Shown: positions 8,717 to 18,969, counted from the first letter of the stretch. The stretch is DNA of 64,000 bases from Candidatus Gastranaerophilales bacterium (GCA_944323145.1 CALURJ010000011.1:1-64000); one strand, 5' to 3'. Made by a program: numbers and translations. The notes: generated by a model from the letters alone, not told the origin.

Positions 8717-9739
8717 TCAAGTACAAATTTTCAAGTTTTCAGGGGCGACCAGTTCGCCTGCTCCGATAATTTGAGAATACAAATCAACCGTAATCGTAGA
8801 ATTCGACGCAATTACGGAATTTGAAATATGTATATTATCGCCTATAGTAACGTTATCCCATATTATACTGTTTTCAATAACAGAATTTTTCCCTATTTTT
8901 ACATTTTTTCCTATTGTAGAATTTCCTATGAATTTAACTGACTCGTCGAACCCCTTTGTTTCAGTTATATATGCTCCGTTCGGAACTCGTATAACGGACT
9001 CATGCTCAAATGAACATTTCCCGTCAAATAAATCTTGTGATGACTGTTTATATTGGTCAATAGTCCCTATATCTGTCCAGTATTCTTCCACAGGGAAAGT
9101 ATTTATGGCATGTTTTTCTAAAAGTTTTGGAAAAACATTTTTTGCAAAATCATAAAAAGTATTTTCAGGAATATAATCAAATATTTTGTAATTAAAAATG
9201 TATATTCCCGTATTTATAAAAGTACTTTTTGCCTCTTCTACGGACGGTTTTTCCTGAAACTCGGTTATAAAGCCGTTATTGTCAGTTACAACAACTCCAA
9301 AATGTGAAACTTCCCCCAAAGGGATTTTTTTTATTCCGATAGTCGCAATAGCATTAGATTTTTTATGAATGTCAATCCCCTTTTCTAAATCGACATTAGA
9401 AAGCCCGTCGGCAGAAAGCACCAGAAACGGACTATCTTTATCAAAAAAGAACTGACATTTTTTTACTCCGCCTGCAGTTCCGGACAGATTATCTTCTTTT
9501 ATATAGTTGAAATTTATCCCTAAATTATTATGCTTGTATCTTTCAATAATCTTATCAGCTAAATAGTAGGTATTACAGATTACATCTTTTACACCTATTG
9601 AAACGAGTTTTTCAAAGAGAATATCCATTACCGGTTTGTTTGCAATAGGAACCAGAGGTTTTGGAACAACCTTTGTAAGCGGATCAAGCCTTGATCCTAC
9701 ACCTGCAGACATCACCATAGCTTTGATTGAGTTACTCAT
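8717..9739 (-). CDS. NDP-sugar nucleotidyltransferase with left-handed beta-helix tail
   Basis: 340 residues from the ATG at 9739; a TTG 39 nt upstream extends the frame but has no better ribosome site. The N-terminus AMVMSAGVGSRLDPLT and VPKPLVPIANKP is the signature of glucose-1-phosphate thymidylyl/mannose-1-phosphate guanylyl transferases, which make NDP-sugars from sugar-1-phosphate. LSADG carries the metal-binding Asp and FQEKP the sugar contact. The last 80 residues are hexapeptide-like (IGKNVKIGKNSVIENSIIWDN), giving a beta-helix as in eukaryotic GMPPB and bacterial ManC/RfbA-like fusions. The substrate cannot be told from the sequence. The gene stands alone between the tRNA and the giant gene. 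Confidence 0.85.
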   Translation of the reverse strand: MSNSIKAMVMSAGVGSRLDPLTKVVPKPLVPIANKPVMDILFEKLVSIGVKDVICNTYYLADKIIERYKHNNLGINFNYIKEDNLSGTAGGVKKCQFFFDKDSPFLVLSADGLSNVDLEKGIDIHKKSNAIATIGIKKIPLGEVSHFGVVVTDNNGFITEFQEKPSVEEAKSTFINTGIYIFNYKIFDYIPENTFYDFAKNVFPKLLEKHAINTFPVEEYWTDIGTIDQYKQSSQDLFDGKCSFEHESVIRVPNGAYITETKGFDESVKFIGNSTIGKNVKIGKNSVIENSIIWDNVTIGDNIHISNSVIASNSTITVDLYSQIIGAGELVAPENLKICT

Positions 9740-9928
9740 AAGTATTTTAATTTTACTCCAAAAAATAATAGATTGCAAAGATTATTAAAATTTCTCAACA
9801 GTATAAATATGTAGAATTGTAAAAAAAAATGTTTCATTTTGCTAAAGTTTGCCAAAAATATACCGATAACAAAAGAGTAATATACATTAATTTCATAATG
9901 TAATAGTTAGATAGGTAAGCATATTGAA

Positions 9929-12900
9929 ATGGCAGAATTCAACAACATAAAATTTAAAGGGAAAATTGAAGATTATTCTACATTTAAAGCAGGCATTCAA
10001 CGTTCTGATCTAGAGGGTAGCGAAAACCTAAAATCTATTTTTGACAAAATTGATTCTGCCAACGAAAACGGTGTAAAAGATGGTGTAATTGATGAAAAGG
10101 AACTGCAAAAGTTTCAGGAATTAATTGTAGAATTTGCTAAAGGCGGAAATAATAAAAAACTTTCTGAAAAGGACGCAAAAAGGTTCTTAGAGTCATTAGG
10201 GTTAAATGATGTATCTCCTAAGGAATTATTTGAATTGTTGAATGCGTTTTCTTCTCAATCTAAAAATATTTTAAACACAAATGAAAATGAACAAAACGAC
10301 TCCCAAATTATTAATTATACAGACGGACATACCGAAGAAATTTTTCAAGATGGTTCAAAAATAATTACCGTAAAGGGTGATAATCAAACAGTAATCACAA
10401 GACAGGATAAATTCGGCAAAACCCTTTCTGAAACTACCGAAGATGTCGGGGGTGGGGCAACTGTCATTGAATTTGACGGAGCTGAAAATCCTGTATCAAA
10501 GACGGTTACTGACCCTCAAAATCATACAATAACAAAATACGGTTATAATGATGACGGACAAGAAGTTCTTTTGTCTGAAGAAAATACTGAAACCGGCGAC
10601 ATTACAAAATATGAAAATAATAAAAAAATTACTACCCAAAAGGATGGAACAATTATTACTACAGAAGAAGACGGGACTGTTACAACACAAAGAGGCGGGG
10701 TAACAACAATTTCTTCTGCTGATGGAAATACAACTACCACATTAACAGACCTAGGGAAACAAACAGTTCAGAAAAATCCAGAAGATAATACAGAAACTGT
10801 AACAACTGAAACAGAGATTTCCACTACTGTTTTAAATAAAAAAGACGGAAAAAATATTTCTCAAACGGTAACAAAAGACGGACAAACTTATTCTGTTGAA
10901 TATGACGGAAACGGAAATACAAAGGGAGTTGTTGTCCAAAACGGAGAAAGTCCGGCTGCTATTGCTAAAAGATTTGGCTGTAAACTTGAAGATTTATTGG
11001 AAGCAAATAAAGACTTGGTTCATGGCAATGGTAAAAATCGTTATTTTAATGTTGGTGAAGAAATTGTTATTCCAAGAGAAATGAACGCTGATGAATTTGC
11101 CGCTGATTCTGCGGGAAGAAAAACAAAAGACGAAGCTATTGGGGCATATAATGAGGTTATTGCTAAAAGAAAACAAGAAGCTGCAGAAATGCATAACCTT
11201 GGGATTGTAAACAGAAAAGGCGCAGGCACTGTTGTAGATAGTAAAAAATATGCAAACTTTAACAAGAATGATGAATCATTATTAAATCAGCAATATACAG
11301 TTGTCGGTGAAACCGGAAAATATAATCGTGTGGTAGTAAAAGGCAGTAAGGATGGTAAGTATTATACCATGGCTCATGACGGAATGTTACTAGATGACGG
11401 TTATGTAGTTGCTACAAATGCTTATGCAGATGGTAATGCTGTATCAAGAAACGACGCACACGGAAGAAAATCAGTTGTAGTAGATGGTAAAGAATATGTA
11501 TTTTCTCAAGACGGCAAATTATTAGATTCTGATTATATTCAGGCAACAGATATAAGAGATTCCGGAAATGCCACAGCTGCTGTTTCAGGTAACGGAGTGA
11601 CTTATGTTAAATCTCAAGATGGTTCTGTCCGCTATTTTGACCAGAACGGTAAACTAATAACCGGTGAACGCTTAAAAAATCTTATTAAACAAGAAGCGCA
11701 GACTGCTGCTGATTTGATATATAAAGCTGCTGACGGTGCTGGAACAGATGAAGAAAAATTAGCAGAAGGAATTAAAAAGATTTATTCTCCTGCAATCATG
11801 TCAGAAGTAAATAATATTTTAAAGACTAAGCACTCTGATTATGCAGGAGATGCTCAAACTACACCGATTGAAGCATTACTGCTTGATGAATTATCCCGTT
11901 CTGAAGTTCGTCAGCATATTCAGACGCTTGCGGAAAACGGCGCCTATGGTACAGGCGATGCAAGAGATAAGGCTCTTGGCAGAAACGCAGCAAGAGAAAT
12001 TAAATATGAAGTTCATGGCGGAGTTTTCGGATATACAGGATCAAAAGACCTGAAAGAGGCTATGGGCTTGGCTTCTACAAGAGGTGCCCGTCTTGCAACG
12101 GAAGAACACTTTAAAAACGGCGAAGTTAACGGTCAGGCAAATGAGGGTTCAATGGTTCGTCAATACATTGCTGAGGACGGATGGGACGCTCGGGAAGTTG
12201 ATCAATTTGATGCAACATGGGTTAAAAATAATGCTTATGATTCTGAACATGATCAGGCACACAGAAATGCAGTAGTTGGAAGACTTGTGTTTGATTATGA
12301 TAATGATGAAGCTTTACATATCGGATTGGAGTCTGTAAATGATGCCCCGGATAGCGCGGATCAGCAATTTTTAACTAAACGTGCTGCTGAGGAAAATGAA
12401 GCACACGGATACAAAGAACATTTTAAAAATCAGGATGTTGTTCAAGTTTATCTTGCCGGCAGGACTGCAAATGAGGACGGTTCAGTAGATACAGAACATG
12501 TTTCAGCCTGCAATACGTTATTGTTTAAAGGTGAAAAGCCTGTAAGAATTCAGGCGGAAGAAGCTTTATATGACGCTCAAAATGGTGATATGAGCAAAAT
12601 GTTTGACAGCATGGATCCTGCAGTTTATTCTGAAATGTCAGATTTGATTGCAGATGGAAATGTTAAGGGCTGCAAATCTCTTCAACAGGTTTATGTGAAC
12701 TTAATGCAAACTACAACCGATGTGAATGAACAAAGAAAAATAAAGGCAAATGCAATTATATCCGGACAGATTGAATTTTCGGATGATGAAGTTGCTGATT
12801 TCTGTGTTGAATTGATGCACGGTATAGACGGTAACCGCGGTCAAGGCGGCTCTACAGGGCACAGTGCAGGGTTTACCAATACGGCAGATTATCAAACTGA

Positions 12901-15900
12901 ACAATTAAAAGCAATTCTTCAATCAAGACCGGAAGTATTGCAGGCTGTAAAAGAAAGAGTTGAGAAAGAGGAATTCTCTTATACAACGGTTACTTCTACC
13001 GGTCAAAGAGGCTCTAATTCTTCTGTAGCACATACCTATAATACAAAAAATACTTATGTAGAAATATTAAACGATTCAAAATATACAGCTGATGAAGCCA
13101 TATTCTATGATGAAAACGGTAAACAAATTACCGATCCGGAACAAATTCAACAATTAACAAATGCTAATATGCAGGCATTGCAAGGTATGCGTGAATATGT
13201 CGCTCAGCTTGAAAGAGAATTTAAAAAAGGTGTTGATGCCGAAGGAGCATTGGCTGACGCTGCAAACGGTCTTTCTACCTATATTGGTATTGGAACAGAC
13301 AGAGAAGATGTTGCAAATGAATACAGAAATGCAAAATTACTACTTAACCAATTAGAATCTGCTGCTCAGGGGAAATTACGCGACAGTGAAGGAAATGTTA
13401 TTTCTGTTCAGGATTTGGCACAAGATGTAATTGATAAACAAAATAAGCTTGAACAGACAAATACAGATTATAAAACAACTATTGAAACCGGTAAGATGGG
13501 TATTGTTCTTGCTCCTGTAATTGTTGCAACTACTGTTGCATCAGGAGGCGCCGGAGCAGGTTTCTGGACAACAGCAGCAATTGCCGGTACTGCAACTGCT
13601 GTAAGTGAATACGGTCTTAATACTATTGATCGTATGACATCGGTCACAGGTGACACCGCAGAGGCCAGAGAAGCCCATGCCGCAAGTGCATTGATTGATG
13701 GTGCATCTACATTTATAGGTGCCGGTCAGATGAAATTTATACCGAAAATTTTAACAAATGCAAATTCATTTGTAAGAGCAGGCGGAAGGCTTACAACAAT
13801 TGCTGCAAGTGATATTGGAGTCGGCGCTGCAGGTGAATATGTTCAAACAGGAACTGTTTCAATTGACGGTGTAACAATGAATGCTATATTCTCTGTAACA
13901 GGTAACCTGATAGGTATCAAATCTCTAGCAAGAAATGAAGTTAAACCAAATACTGCTTCTATCTCTCAGGAAAGCAATTTAACAGGTCGTAATCCTATTG
14001 CAGATGGAGTTATTGCAAGAAATATTGACCAACAGCACTTAAATGCTAATCAACGCAGAATAGTGGAAGAAGGTCTTCAGGATGTTCCAACCCAGGAAGA
14101 GCTTGCTGCATACCAAAAAGAAAATGGTTATCATGCCCCAACTCCTGAAGAACGAGCCGCACTGGATGTCCATCAGAAACATGTGGCTGCGGATTATGCA
14201 GAAGCTCACCATATAGAAAATATCGCTGTTCGTAAAGAAGTTAAAACACCTGCTGCACCCAAAGAAGCAGTCGACAAACTTAACGATGAAATTCGAGGTA
14301 TAGACGGTCAAATTCGTGACATTGAACGCAGGATTGCAGGAGCAAAACGTTTTGGTAAAGATACAAGCAGACTTGAAGCACAATTGGAAGCCCTTCAACA
14401 AAAACGTACAGCCAAACAAGCTGAACTTGATGCTCTTCAAAAACCGGTTGCTGATCCGGAAACTCCTATAGGAAGCGAAGAAACACCTGATATAGCAGCC
14501 AAAGCAGACCCCGAAGCAGAAGTACACACTCCTAAAGAAAATCCGGCTGCTAACGCTGAAGGAGCAGAAGTAACCCCTGAAACAATCTCAAATGATGTCA
14601 ACGCAATTCCGGAAGCTTCAATTCCTGCGCAACATCGAAATCTATGGAAAAACTGTAAAGAAAGAATTGAAAATATTGTGGCAGAATTGTCAGGGACATT
14701 CTCCGGTAATAAACAAGCATTACTGGCAAGATGCAAATCATTGTTTAATGATTTAACTCTTATTGCAAGCAGCGCTAGTGAAACTTTAAGGTATCAAATT
14801 AATAACATAAAAAGTAACATTAGATCTTTGTTGACAACAAAAAATGTACTTAATAACGGTAACTTTAGGCTCGTGACCTCCGACAAAGCTGCCCAAAAAC
14901 TCTTTGATAAAATAATTTTAAAACGTTGGATCGGTGAGAATGGTAATGATTCAAATCTTGTTTTTATGAGTCCTAACGGTTGGGCACAGGCCCTATATAA
15001 AAATAAAAATTTCAAACAGGGAACTCCGTGGAAAATGCATATATATGCAGATAGTCCGCAAGAATGGGCAAATGTTGCACAAATTGCGATGCCGTATCTG
15101 GAAAAACATCAGATATCATTCAAAACAGTTACAGATTTAGATGAGCACCTAAATCTTTTACGTGAAGATACACAACGCGGGAAGGCATTTACGGTTTATT
15201 TTGAGAACGAAGATGAATTTCTACGTGTTGCGCAGGGTTTAGAAAAAAGATTTGAAGAAAGCGGCTTAAAATCTTCCGGTCAGGTTGCAAATGAAGCACA
15301 AATCGGAGATAGCGGATTTTTATCCTATCGTCATGAGAGCGCTGAACGCGGTGTTCAATATAAACCTGATAACATAGAAGATCCGTATTTAAAAATGTTG
15401 GCAAATCAAAAAACGGAATCTGCACCTTCTGCACAAGCAAAAGATGCTCCAATAGATGAAATTATTCAGCCATCTTCACAACAACGTATGGAAATGGGAC
15501 AAATCGGAAACAATATTAATAGAGCAAACACTCTTGAAGATTTGGAAAAAGCACAACAATGGCTTGATAAAATGCCGGAATGTTCCCCAAAAACTGCTCT
15601 TCAAAATCGACTAAATACTAAACGTGCACAGCTGCAATCAGGCGAAGGTTCTGTTGGAGAAACTTTACCTGATAATATTGTTGCAGGCGGCAGCTCTGGC
15701 AGTAATATTTCTACACAAGGCGGTTGGTTAAACAGACTTAAGTCAAAAGTCGGGTTGTCCTCAAAAATAGACTCTACAACAAAAAAGAATTTAAAAGCAA
15801 ACTACATGAATAATCTTGTAGAAACTGTTGAAAGCAATCCTAACCTTGTTCTTTCAAAAAGAGTTGAAGATGCGGTAAATGGCAAACCGCTTATTACTGA

Positions 15901-17254
15901 TCTCGGTTCAAATGCAAGTTTAAAAGATATTTCTCAATATGTTGCTAACGGAGAGGTCTGCTCTATTGGTTCAGGAAGAAATCAAAAACTATATGTTAAT
16001 GATAACGGAACTCCGGTTGAAATAAAACTTTCAAGAGAAAAGTTCGAAGAATTATTCCCGCAATTAGGAACAGCAACGTTTGCACAGTCAGCCGGAACCC
16101 ACACTTGTACGATAATGGCAAATTTAAATGCTATGCTTGATACTCCTTCAGGACGTGCAAAGTTATATACTATGTTTGAACAAAACGGAAATTCTATAAC
16201 TATAAATCTCAGAGGAAATAAAGAGCCTGTTACTTTCCCGAACGGTAAACCATTAAGTATAAATTTAAGAGATCATAATGCAAGTTTATTCAGCGGGGAT
16301 GCCCCTGGAATTGAAATGCTTCAACAGGCTGTGCTTATTGACAGAATTAGAGTTGCAGATAATGTAACAGGTTCTGATGTAACTGATTTCAGTCTCCAAA
16401 AAATTATAAAAACAGGACGTACTATGGCAGGTAATGCTACAGCTTCTGTACCGTTACTTGGTAAATCCGGTAAAACAGCTTTGTACCCGAAACAAATAAG
16501 TCAGATGATTGAAAATGATTTTAAACCCGGTGAAGATATAATGACAGCTATTATCGGCGGTCAGCAAGGACACGATATTTCTATAGTAAATTACGATGCA
16601 GCGACACGTACGGTTACTTACCATGATCCTATGCATTATGGATATGACGAACAAATATCATTAGATGATTTCTTAAAACAGACATCCGGAACATTTTTAA
16701 TCAAGGCGGACAAAACTCCTGTTGCACCGGCTTCTAACCGTATACATACGCCCCAAAACTCTCATGCAAACACAGCGGTAAATTCCACAAGTTCAGCACA
16801 ATTTAAATCTAAAACAACTACAATTTCAGGAAGTTGGAGGGATGTTGCATACACTGCAGAAGGCAAGCCTATTAGAGCCATGATTTCTAATGGCGAAGTG
16901 CTTATTGAGAAAAACGGACGAACAGTCATGAACATTGATTTTTCAGAAATTGGAAAAGGTGTTTCAATCCGCGAATCAAGCACTGGTAATTTTCTTAATG
17001 TCAAAGCGGATGAATATGGCAGGGTAAGTGTCACAACAAGTAAAGAACCTGAATTCGATGCAGACAGCAGTTCTGTCCAAAATATTTCAAAAAATACACC
17101 AAGTCAGAATATAGTCAGACAAAATAGCAGACCTAAACTTTCTATCCCAGCCGGTTTTAGAGAAAATGGAACTATTATGGGCATGCGTAGTATCATAAAT
17201 TCTAATAACGAAGTAATGATTGAATCAAGGAACGGTTGGAAAAGAATTAACTAA
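9929..17254 (+). CDS. Giant multidomain effector-like protein (EF-hand, LysM, annexin-like, lyase-like, papain-like)
   Basis: 2441 residues with no Sec signal peptide. In order: an FKG motif at residues 9-11; an EF-hand-like loop at 42-58; TTVT-rich beta repeats 110-330; a LysM 334-384 (VVVQNGESPAAIAKRFG ... EEIVIP); two hydrophilic beta units 450-590; an annexin-like stretch (LIYKAADGAGTDEEKL) near 595; a hydrophobic Gly/Ala segment near 1190-1225; a coiled coil 1445-1508; a segment like the phosphothreonine lyases OspF/SpvC and the LanKC lyase domain, with K1702-x-H1704 and K1732; and a papain/calpain-like region with Q2053, C2060 (HTCTIMANLNAM), H2215 (GHDISIV) and D2233. The modular plan suggests a secreted or cell-surface effector acting on peptidoglycan or a host. 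Domain calls come from motifs only. AGGTAAG lies 12 nt upstream of the ATG. Confidence 0.7.
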   Translation: MAEFNNIKFKGKIEDYSTFKAGIQRSDLEGSENLKSIFDKIDSANENGVKDGVIDEKELQKFQELIVEFAKGGNNKKLSEKDAKRFLESLGLNDVSPKELFELLNAFSSQSKNILNTNENEQNDSQIINYTDGHTEEIFQDGSKIITVKGDNQTVITRQDKFGKTLSETTEDVGGGATVIEFDGAENPVSKTVTDPQNHTITKYGYNDDGQEVLLSEENTETGDITKYENNKKITTQKDGTIITTEEDGTVTTQRGGVTTISSADGNTTTTLTDLGKQTVQKNPEDNTETVTTETEISTTVLNKKDGKNISQTVTKDGQTYSVEYDGNGNTKGVVVQNGESPAAIAKRFGCKLEDLLEANKDLVHGNGKNRYFNVGEEIVIPREMNADEFAADSAGRKTKDEAIGAYNEVIAKRKQEAAEMHNLGIVNRKGAGTVVDSKKYANFNKNDESLLNQQYTVVGETGKYNRVVVKGSKDGKYYTMAHDGMLLDDGYVVATNAYADGNAVSRNDAHGRKSVVVDGKEYVFSQDGKLLDSDYIQATDIRDSGNATAAVSGNGVTYVKSQDGSVRYFDQNGKLITGERLKNLIKQEAQTAADLIYKAADGAGTDEEKLAEGIKKIYSPAIMSEVNNILKTKHSDYAGDAQTTPIEALLLDELSRSEVRQHIQTLAENGAYGTGDARDKALGRNAAREIKYEVHGGVFGYTGSKDLKEAMGLASTRGARLATEEHFKNGEVNGQANEGSMVRQYIAEDGWDAREVDQFDATWVKNNAYDSEHDQAHRNAVVGRLVFDYDNDEALHIGLESVNDAPDSADQQFLTKRAAEENEAHGYKEHFKNQDVVQVYLAGRTANEDGSVDTEHVSACNTLLFKGEKPVRIQAEEALYDAQNGDMSKMFDSMDPAVYSEMSDLIADGNVKGCKSLQQVYVNLMQTTTDVNEQRKIKANAIISGQIEFSDDEVADFCVELMHGIDGNRGQGGSTGHSAGFTNTADYQTEQLKAILQSRPEVLQAVKERVEKEEFSYTTVTSTGQRGSNSSVAHTYNTKNTYVEILNDSKYTADEAIFYDENGKQITDPEQIQQLTNANMQALQGMREYVAQLEREFKKGVDAEGALADAANGLSTYIGIGTDREDVANEYRNAKLLLNQLESAAQGKLRDSEGNVISVQDLAQDVIDKQNKLEQTNTDYKTTIETGKMGIVLAPVIVATTVASGGAGAGFWTTAAIAGTATAVSEYGLNTIDRMTSVTGDTAEAREAHAASALIDGASTFIGAGQMKFIPKILTNANSFVRAGGRLTTIAASDIGVGAAGEYVQTGTVSIDGVTMNAIFSVTGNLIGIKSLARNEVKPNTASISQESNLTGRNPIADGVIARNIDQQHLNANQRRIVEEGLQDVPTQEELAAYQKENGYHAPTPEERAALDVHQKHVAADYAEAHHIENIAVRKEVKTPAAPKEAVDKLNDEIRGIDGQIRDIERRIAGAKRFGKDTSRLEAQLEALQQKRTAKQAELDALQKPVADPETPIGSEETPDIAAKADPEAEVHTPKENPAANAEGAEVTPETISNDVNAIPEASIPAQHRNLWKNCKERIENIVAELSGTFSGNKQALLARCKSLFNDLTLIASSASETLRYQINNIKSNIRSLLTTKNVLNNGNFRLVTSDKAAQKLFDKIILKRWIGENGNDSNLVFMSPNGWAQALYKNKNFKQGTPWKMHIYADSPQEWANVAQIAMPYLEKHQISFKTVTDLDEHLNLLREDTQRGKAFTVYFENEDEFLRVAQGLEKRFEESGLKSSGQVANEAQIGDSGFLSYRHESAERGVQYKPDNIEDPYLKMLANQKTESAPSAQAKDAPIDEIIQPSSQQRMEMGQIGNNINRANTLEDLEKAQQWLDKMPECSPKTALQNRLNTKRAQLQSGEGSVGETLPDNIVAGGSSGSNISTQGGWLNRLKSKVGLSSKIDSTTKKNLKANYMNNLVETVESNPNLVLSKRVEDAVNGKPLITDLGSNASLKDISQYVANGEVCSIGSGRNQKLYVNDNGTPVEIKLSREKFEELFPQLGTATFAQSAGTHTCTIMANLNAMLDTPSGRAKLYTMFEQNGNSITINLRGNKEPVTFPNGKPLSINLRDHNASLFSGDAPGIEMLQQAVLIDRIRVADNVTGSDVTDFSLQKIIKTGRTMAGNATASVPLLGKSGKTALYPKQISQMIENDFKPGEDIMTAIIGGQQGHDISIVNYDAATRTVTYHDPMHYGYDEQISLDDFLKQTSGTFLIKADKTPVAPASNRIHTPQNSHANTAVNSTSSAQFKSKTTTISGSWRDVAYTAEGKPIRAMISNGEVLIEKNGRTVMNIDFSEIGKGVSIRESSTGNFLNVKADEYGRVSVTTSKEPEFDADSSSVQNISKNTPSQNIVRQNSRPKLSIPAGFRENGTIMGMRSIINSNNEVMIESRNGWKRIN

Positions 17255-17290
17255 ATTTATGTTATAATACTTGATGAGAGATTGGCATTT

Positions 17291-17620
17291 ATGGATAAAA
17301 ATTTTACGGATGAACAGGAACTGACATTTCTTGAACAGAAAATAAAACAGGCTGAAGCACAGGGTAAACCTATAAAACAGTACATATTGCGCCAAATTGA
17401 AATTCTTCAAAATTCGATTGATATATTTATGAACCAAATGAAAGAAGAAAATCGTGAATTTGATGTGCAAATTGCTGAAATAGAGATAAGGCAGTATGCA
17501 AAGATGAAAGAACTTGCGCTAAGGATAAATGAACCGGTCAAAAAATATGATGATAAGATTAAAAATATAAGAATACGTTTGTTTGGAGAAGATAATTATA
17601 ATATTCTTTTTAAAGATTAA
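17291..17620 (+). CDS. Small coiled-coil protein, unknown function
   Basis: 109 residues from the ATG at 17291; a TTG at 17282 gives three more residues. The sequence is almost entirely charged heptads (EQKIKQAEAQGKPIKQYILRQIE), so a long helical coiled coil is expected. There is no signal peptide or membrane segment. It begins 36 nt after the giant gene, with a TATAAT at 17263-17268 and GAGAG upstream, so it may be transcribed separately. I do not recognise it. Confidence 0.6.
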   Translation: MDKNFTDEQELTFLEQKIKQAEAQGKPIKQYILRQIEILQNSIDIFMNQMKEENREFDVQIAEIEIRQYAKMKELALRINEPVKKYDDKIKNIRIRLFGEDNYNILFKD

Positions 17621-17632
17621 GAAAAAGCCAAG

Positions 17633-17661
17633 TTGACATCTTCTGTGCGTTTTGTTAAAAT
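17633..17661 (+). promoter_or_regulatory. Promoter of tRNA-Lys
   Basis: TTGACA (17633-17638), 17-bp spacer, TAAAAT (17656-17661), about 48 nt before the tRNA. Confidence 0.8.
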
Positions 17662-17709
17662 CAGTTTGCGAATACGCTGTAAGAGTTGAAAAATTTAGAA
17701 AAAATATAC

Positions 17710-17782
<73 letters not shown>

Positions 17783-17786
17783 AAAT

Positions 17787-17820
17787 AAAAAGACAGGTTT
17801 TTATCCTGTCTTTTTATTTT
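17787..17820. terminator. Bidirectional intrinsic terminator
   Basis: AAAAAGACAGG pairs perfectly with CCTGTCTTTTT around a 7-nt loop, with A/T tracts on both sides. It serves tRNA-Lys on the plus strand and the coiled-coil protein gene on the minus strand. Confidence 0.85.
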
Positions 17821-17834
17821 TTAAGTTTTTTATT

Positions 17835-18863
17835 TTATTTATTGTTCCCGCCGAATAGCCATCCGAGAACTAAGCCTGCTCCTGCCGCGATAGCCGCCCA
17901 TTTACCGGCTGCTTTCCATTTAAAATTCTTGAATGCTTTCTGGATATTTTCAGGAGCGCTTGCTTTTAAACTTTTTGCAGCATCATCATAGTATGCGCTA
18001 ACTTTACTGTTTAATGTTTTTCTTGTTGTTTTAACAAGTGTTTCTTGATTTGCAATTTGAGTTGTATAGTCTGCGACAGCTCCTGCTTTGTTTTTATATT
18101 TTGCAGCAAGTTTTTTTGCTTCTGCTTCAATAGCTTTTTCATCTCCTTCAATTCCAAAAGTTTTTGCATTTTCTTTGAAGAATTTTTCTAAATCAGCATC
18201 GTCTGCTAGAGATTCAAGTTTTGCTCTTTGTGACTGAAGTTTTGCAAGTTTGTCTTTTCTTCCCTGAAATGTTTGTTCTATTGTTTCATTGTATGCCTCT
18301 TTAGCAATTTTATCGAGGTCAATTTCACTTAATTCTTTGTGAATTGCTTTTGCCTGATCCTGAGTCATTGCAGATTTAAGTTCAGCAGGGGCTTTACCTG
18401 TTTCTGCATAGTCTTTTATATTTTCAGAATTTATACCTTCGGGTAAAGTTACACCGGCTTTGTTGAAAATTTCAGCTTTTTTATCTGCTAATAATTCTAA
18501 GCCTCTTTGTTTTGAAACCTTTTCTACATCTATGTCGACGGCTTTTAAAATATCATCATTAAATTTACCATCTTTAACCGGAGCCGGGCCGAAGAAATAC
18601 ATTCCTGCTCCTGTACCGACACCTGCAGCTGCACCTAATTTTAAACCTGTTGACAAACCTGAACCGGATGAATCTGATTTTTCAAACGTATCGGCTGATG
18701 GCTGTGTGTAACCTTGAAATGATGTTTGAGCCCCGCTATTTTGGCTGTAATTTTGGAACATTTGTTGAGCCATAAAATCATCATTTGTTGCTCCTGTTGA
18801 ATACGGGTTATATAAACCGTAAGGGTTGTTATACAATCCTAAGCTGTCAATTGGTGTAGACAT
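17835..18863 (-). CDS. Coiled-coil protein with C-terminal membrane segment, unknown function
   Basis: 342 residues. A low-complexity Asn/Tyr/Gln/Ser N-terminus leads to a short glycine-rich hydrophobic segment (LKLGAAAGVGTGAGMYFF, about 74-91), a helical Lys/Glu/Ala-rich middle, and a C-terminal Gly/Ala membrane helix (WAAIAAGAGLVLGWLFGG, about 320-338). The tail resembles the anchors of ElaB/DUF883-like proteins. There is no signal peptide. AAAGG lies upstream of the ATG. I do not recognise the family; a membrane- or envelope-associated structural role is a guess. Confidence 0.65.
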   Translation of the reverse strand: MSTPIDSLGLYNNPYGLYNPYSTGATNDDFMAQQMFQNYSQNSGAQTSFQGYTQPSADTFEKSDSSGSGLSTGLKLGAAAGVGTGAGMYFFGPAPVKDGKFNDDILKAVDIDVEKVSKQRGLELLADKKAEIFNKAGVTLPEGINSENIKDYAETGKAPAELKSAMTQDQAKAIHKELSEIDLDKIAKEAYNETIEQTFQGRKDKLAKLQSQRAKLESLADDADLEKFFKENAKTFGIEGDEKAIEAEAKKLAAKYKNKAGAVADYTTQIANQETLVKTTRKTLNSKVSAYYDDAAKSLKASAPENIQKAFKNFKWKAAGKWAAIAAGAGLVLGWLFGGNNK

Positions 18864-18969
18864 AAAATACCTTTACCTTTCCATAAAATTAAATAACCTA
18901 ACCTTATTTATATAAACAATTTTTTCTTTTAAAAATTGCTTTTTATGATAAAGAAAGGTTAATATTTCT

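Noticed and set aside
14039..14527. 162-residue minus ORF inside the giant gene
   Set aside because: Antisense shadow of a long real gene; Cys/Phe-rich composition typical of such shadows.
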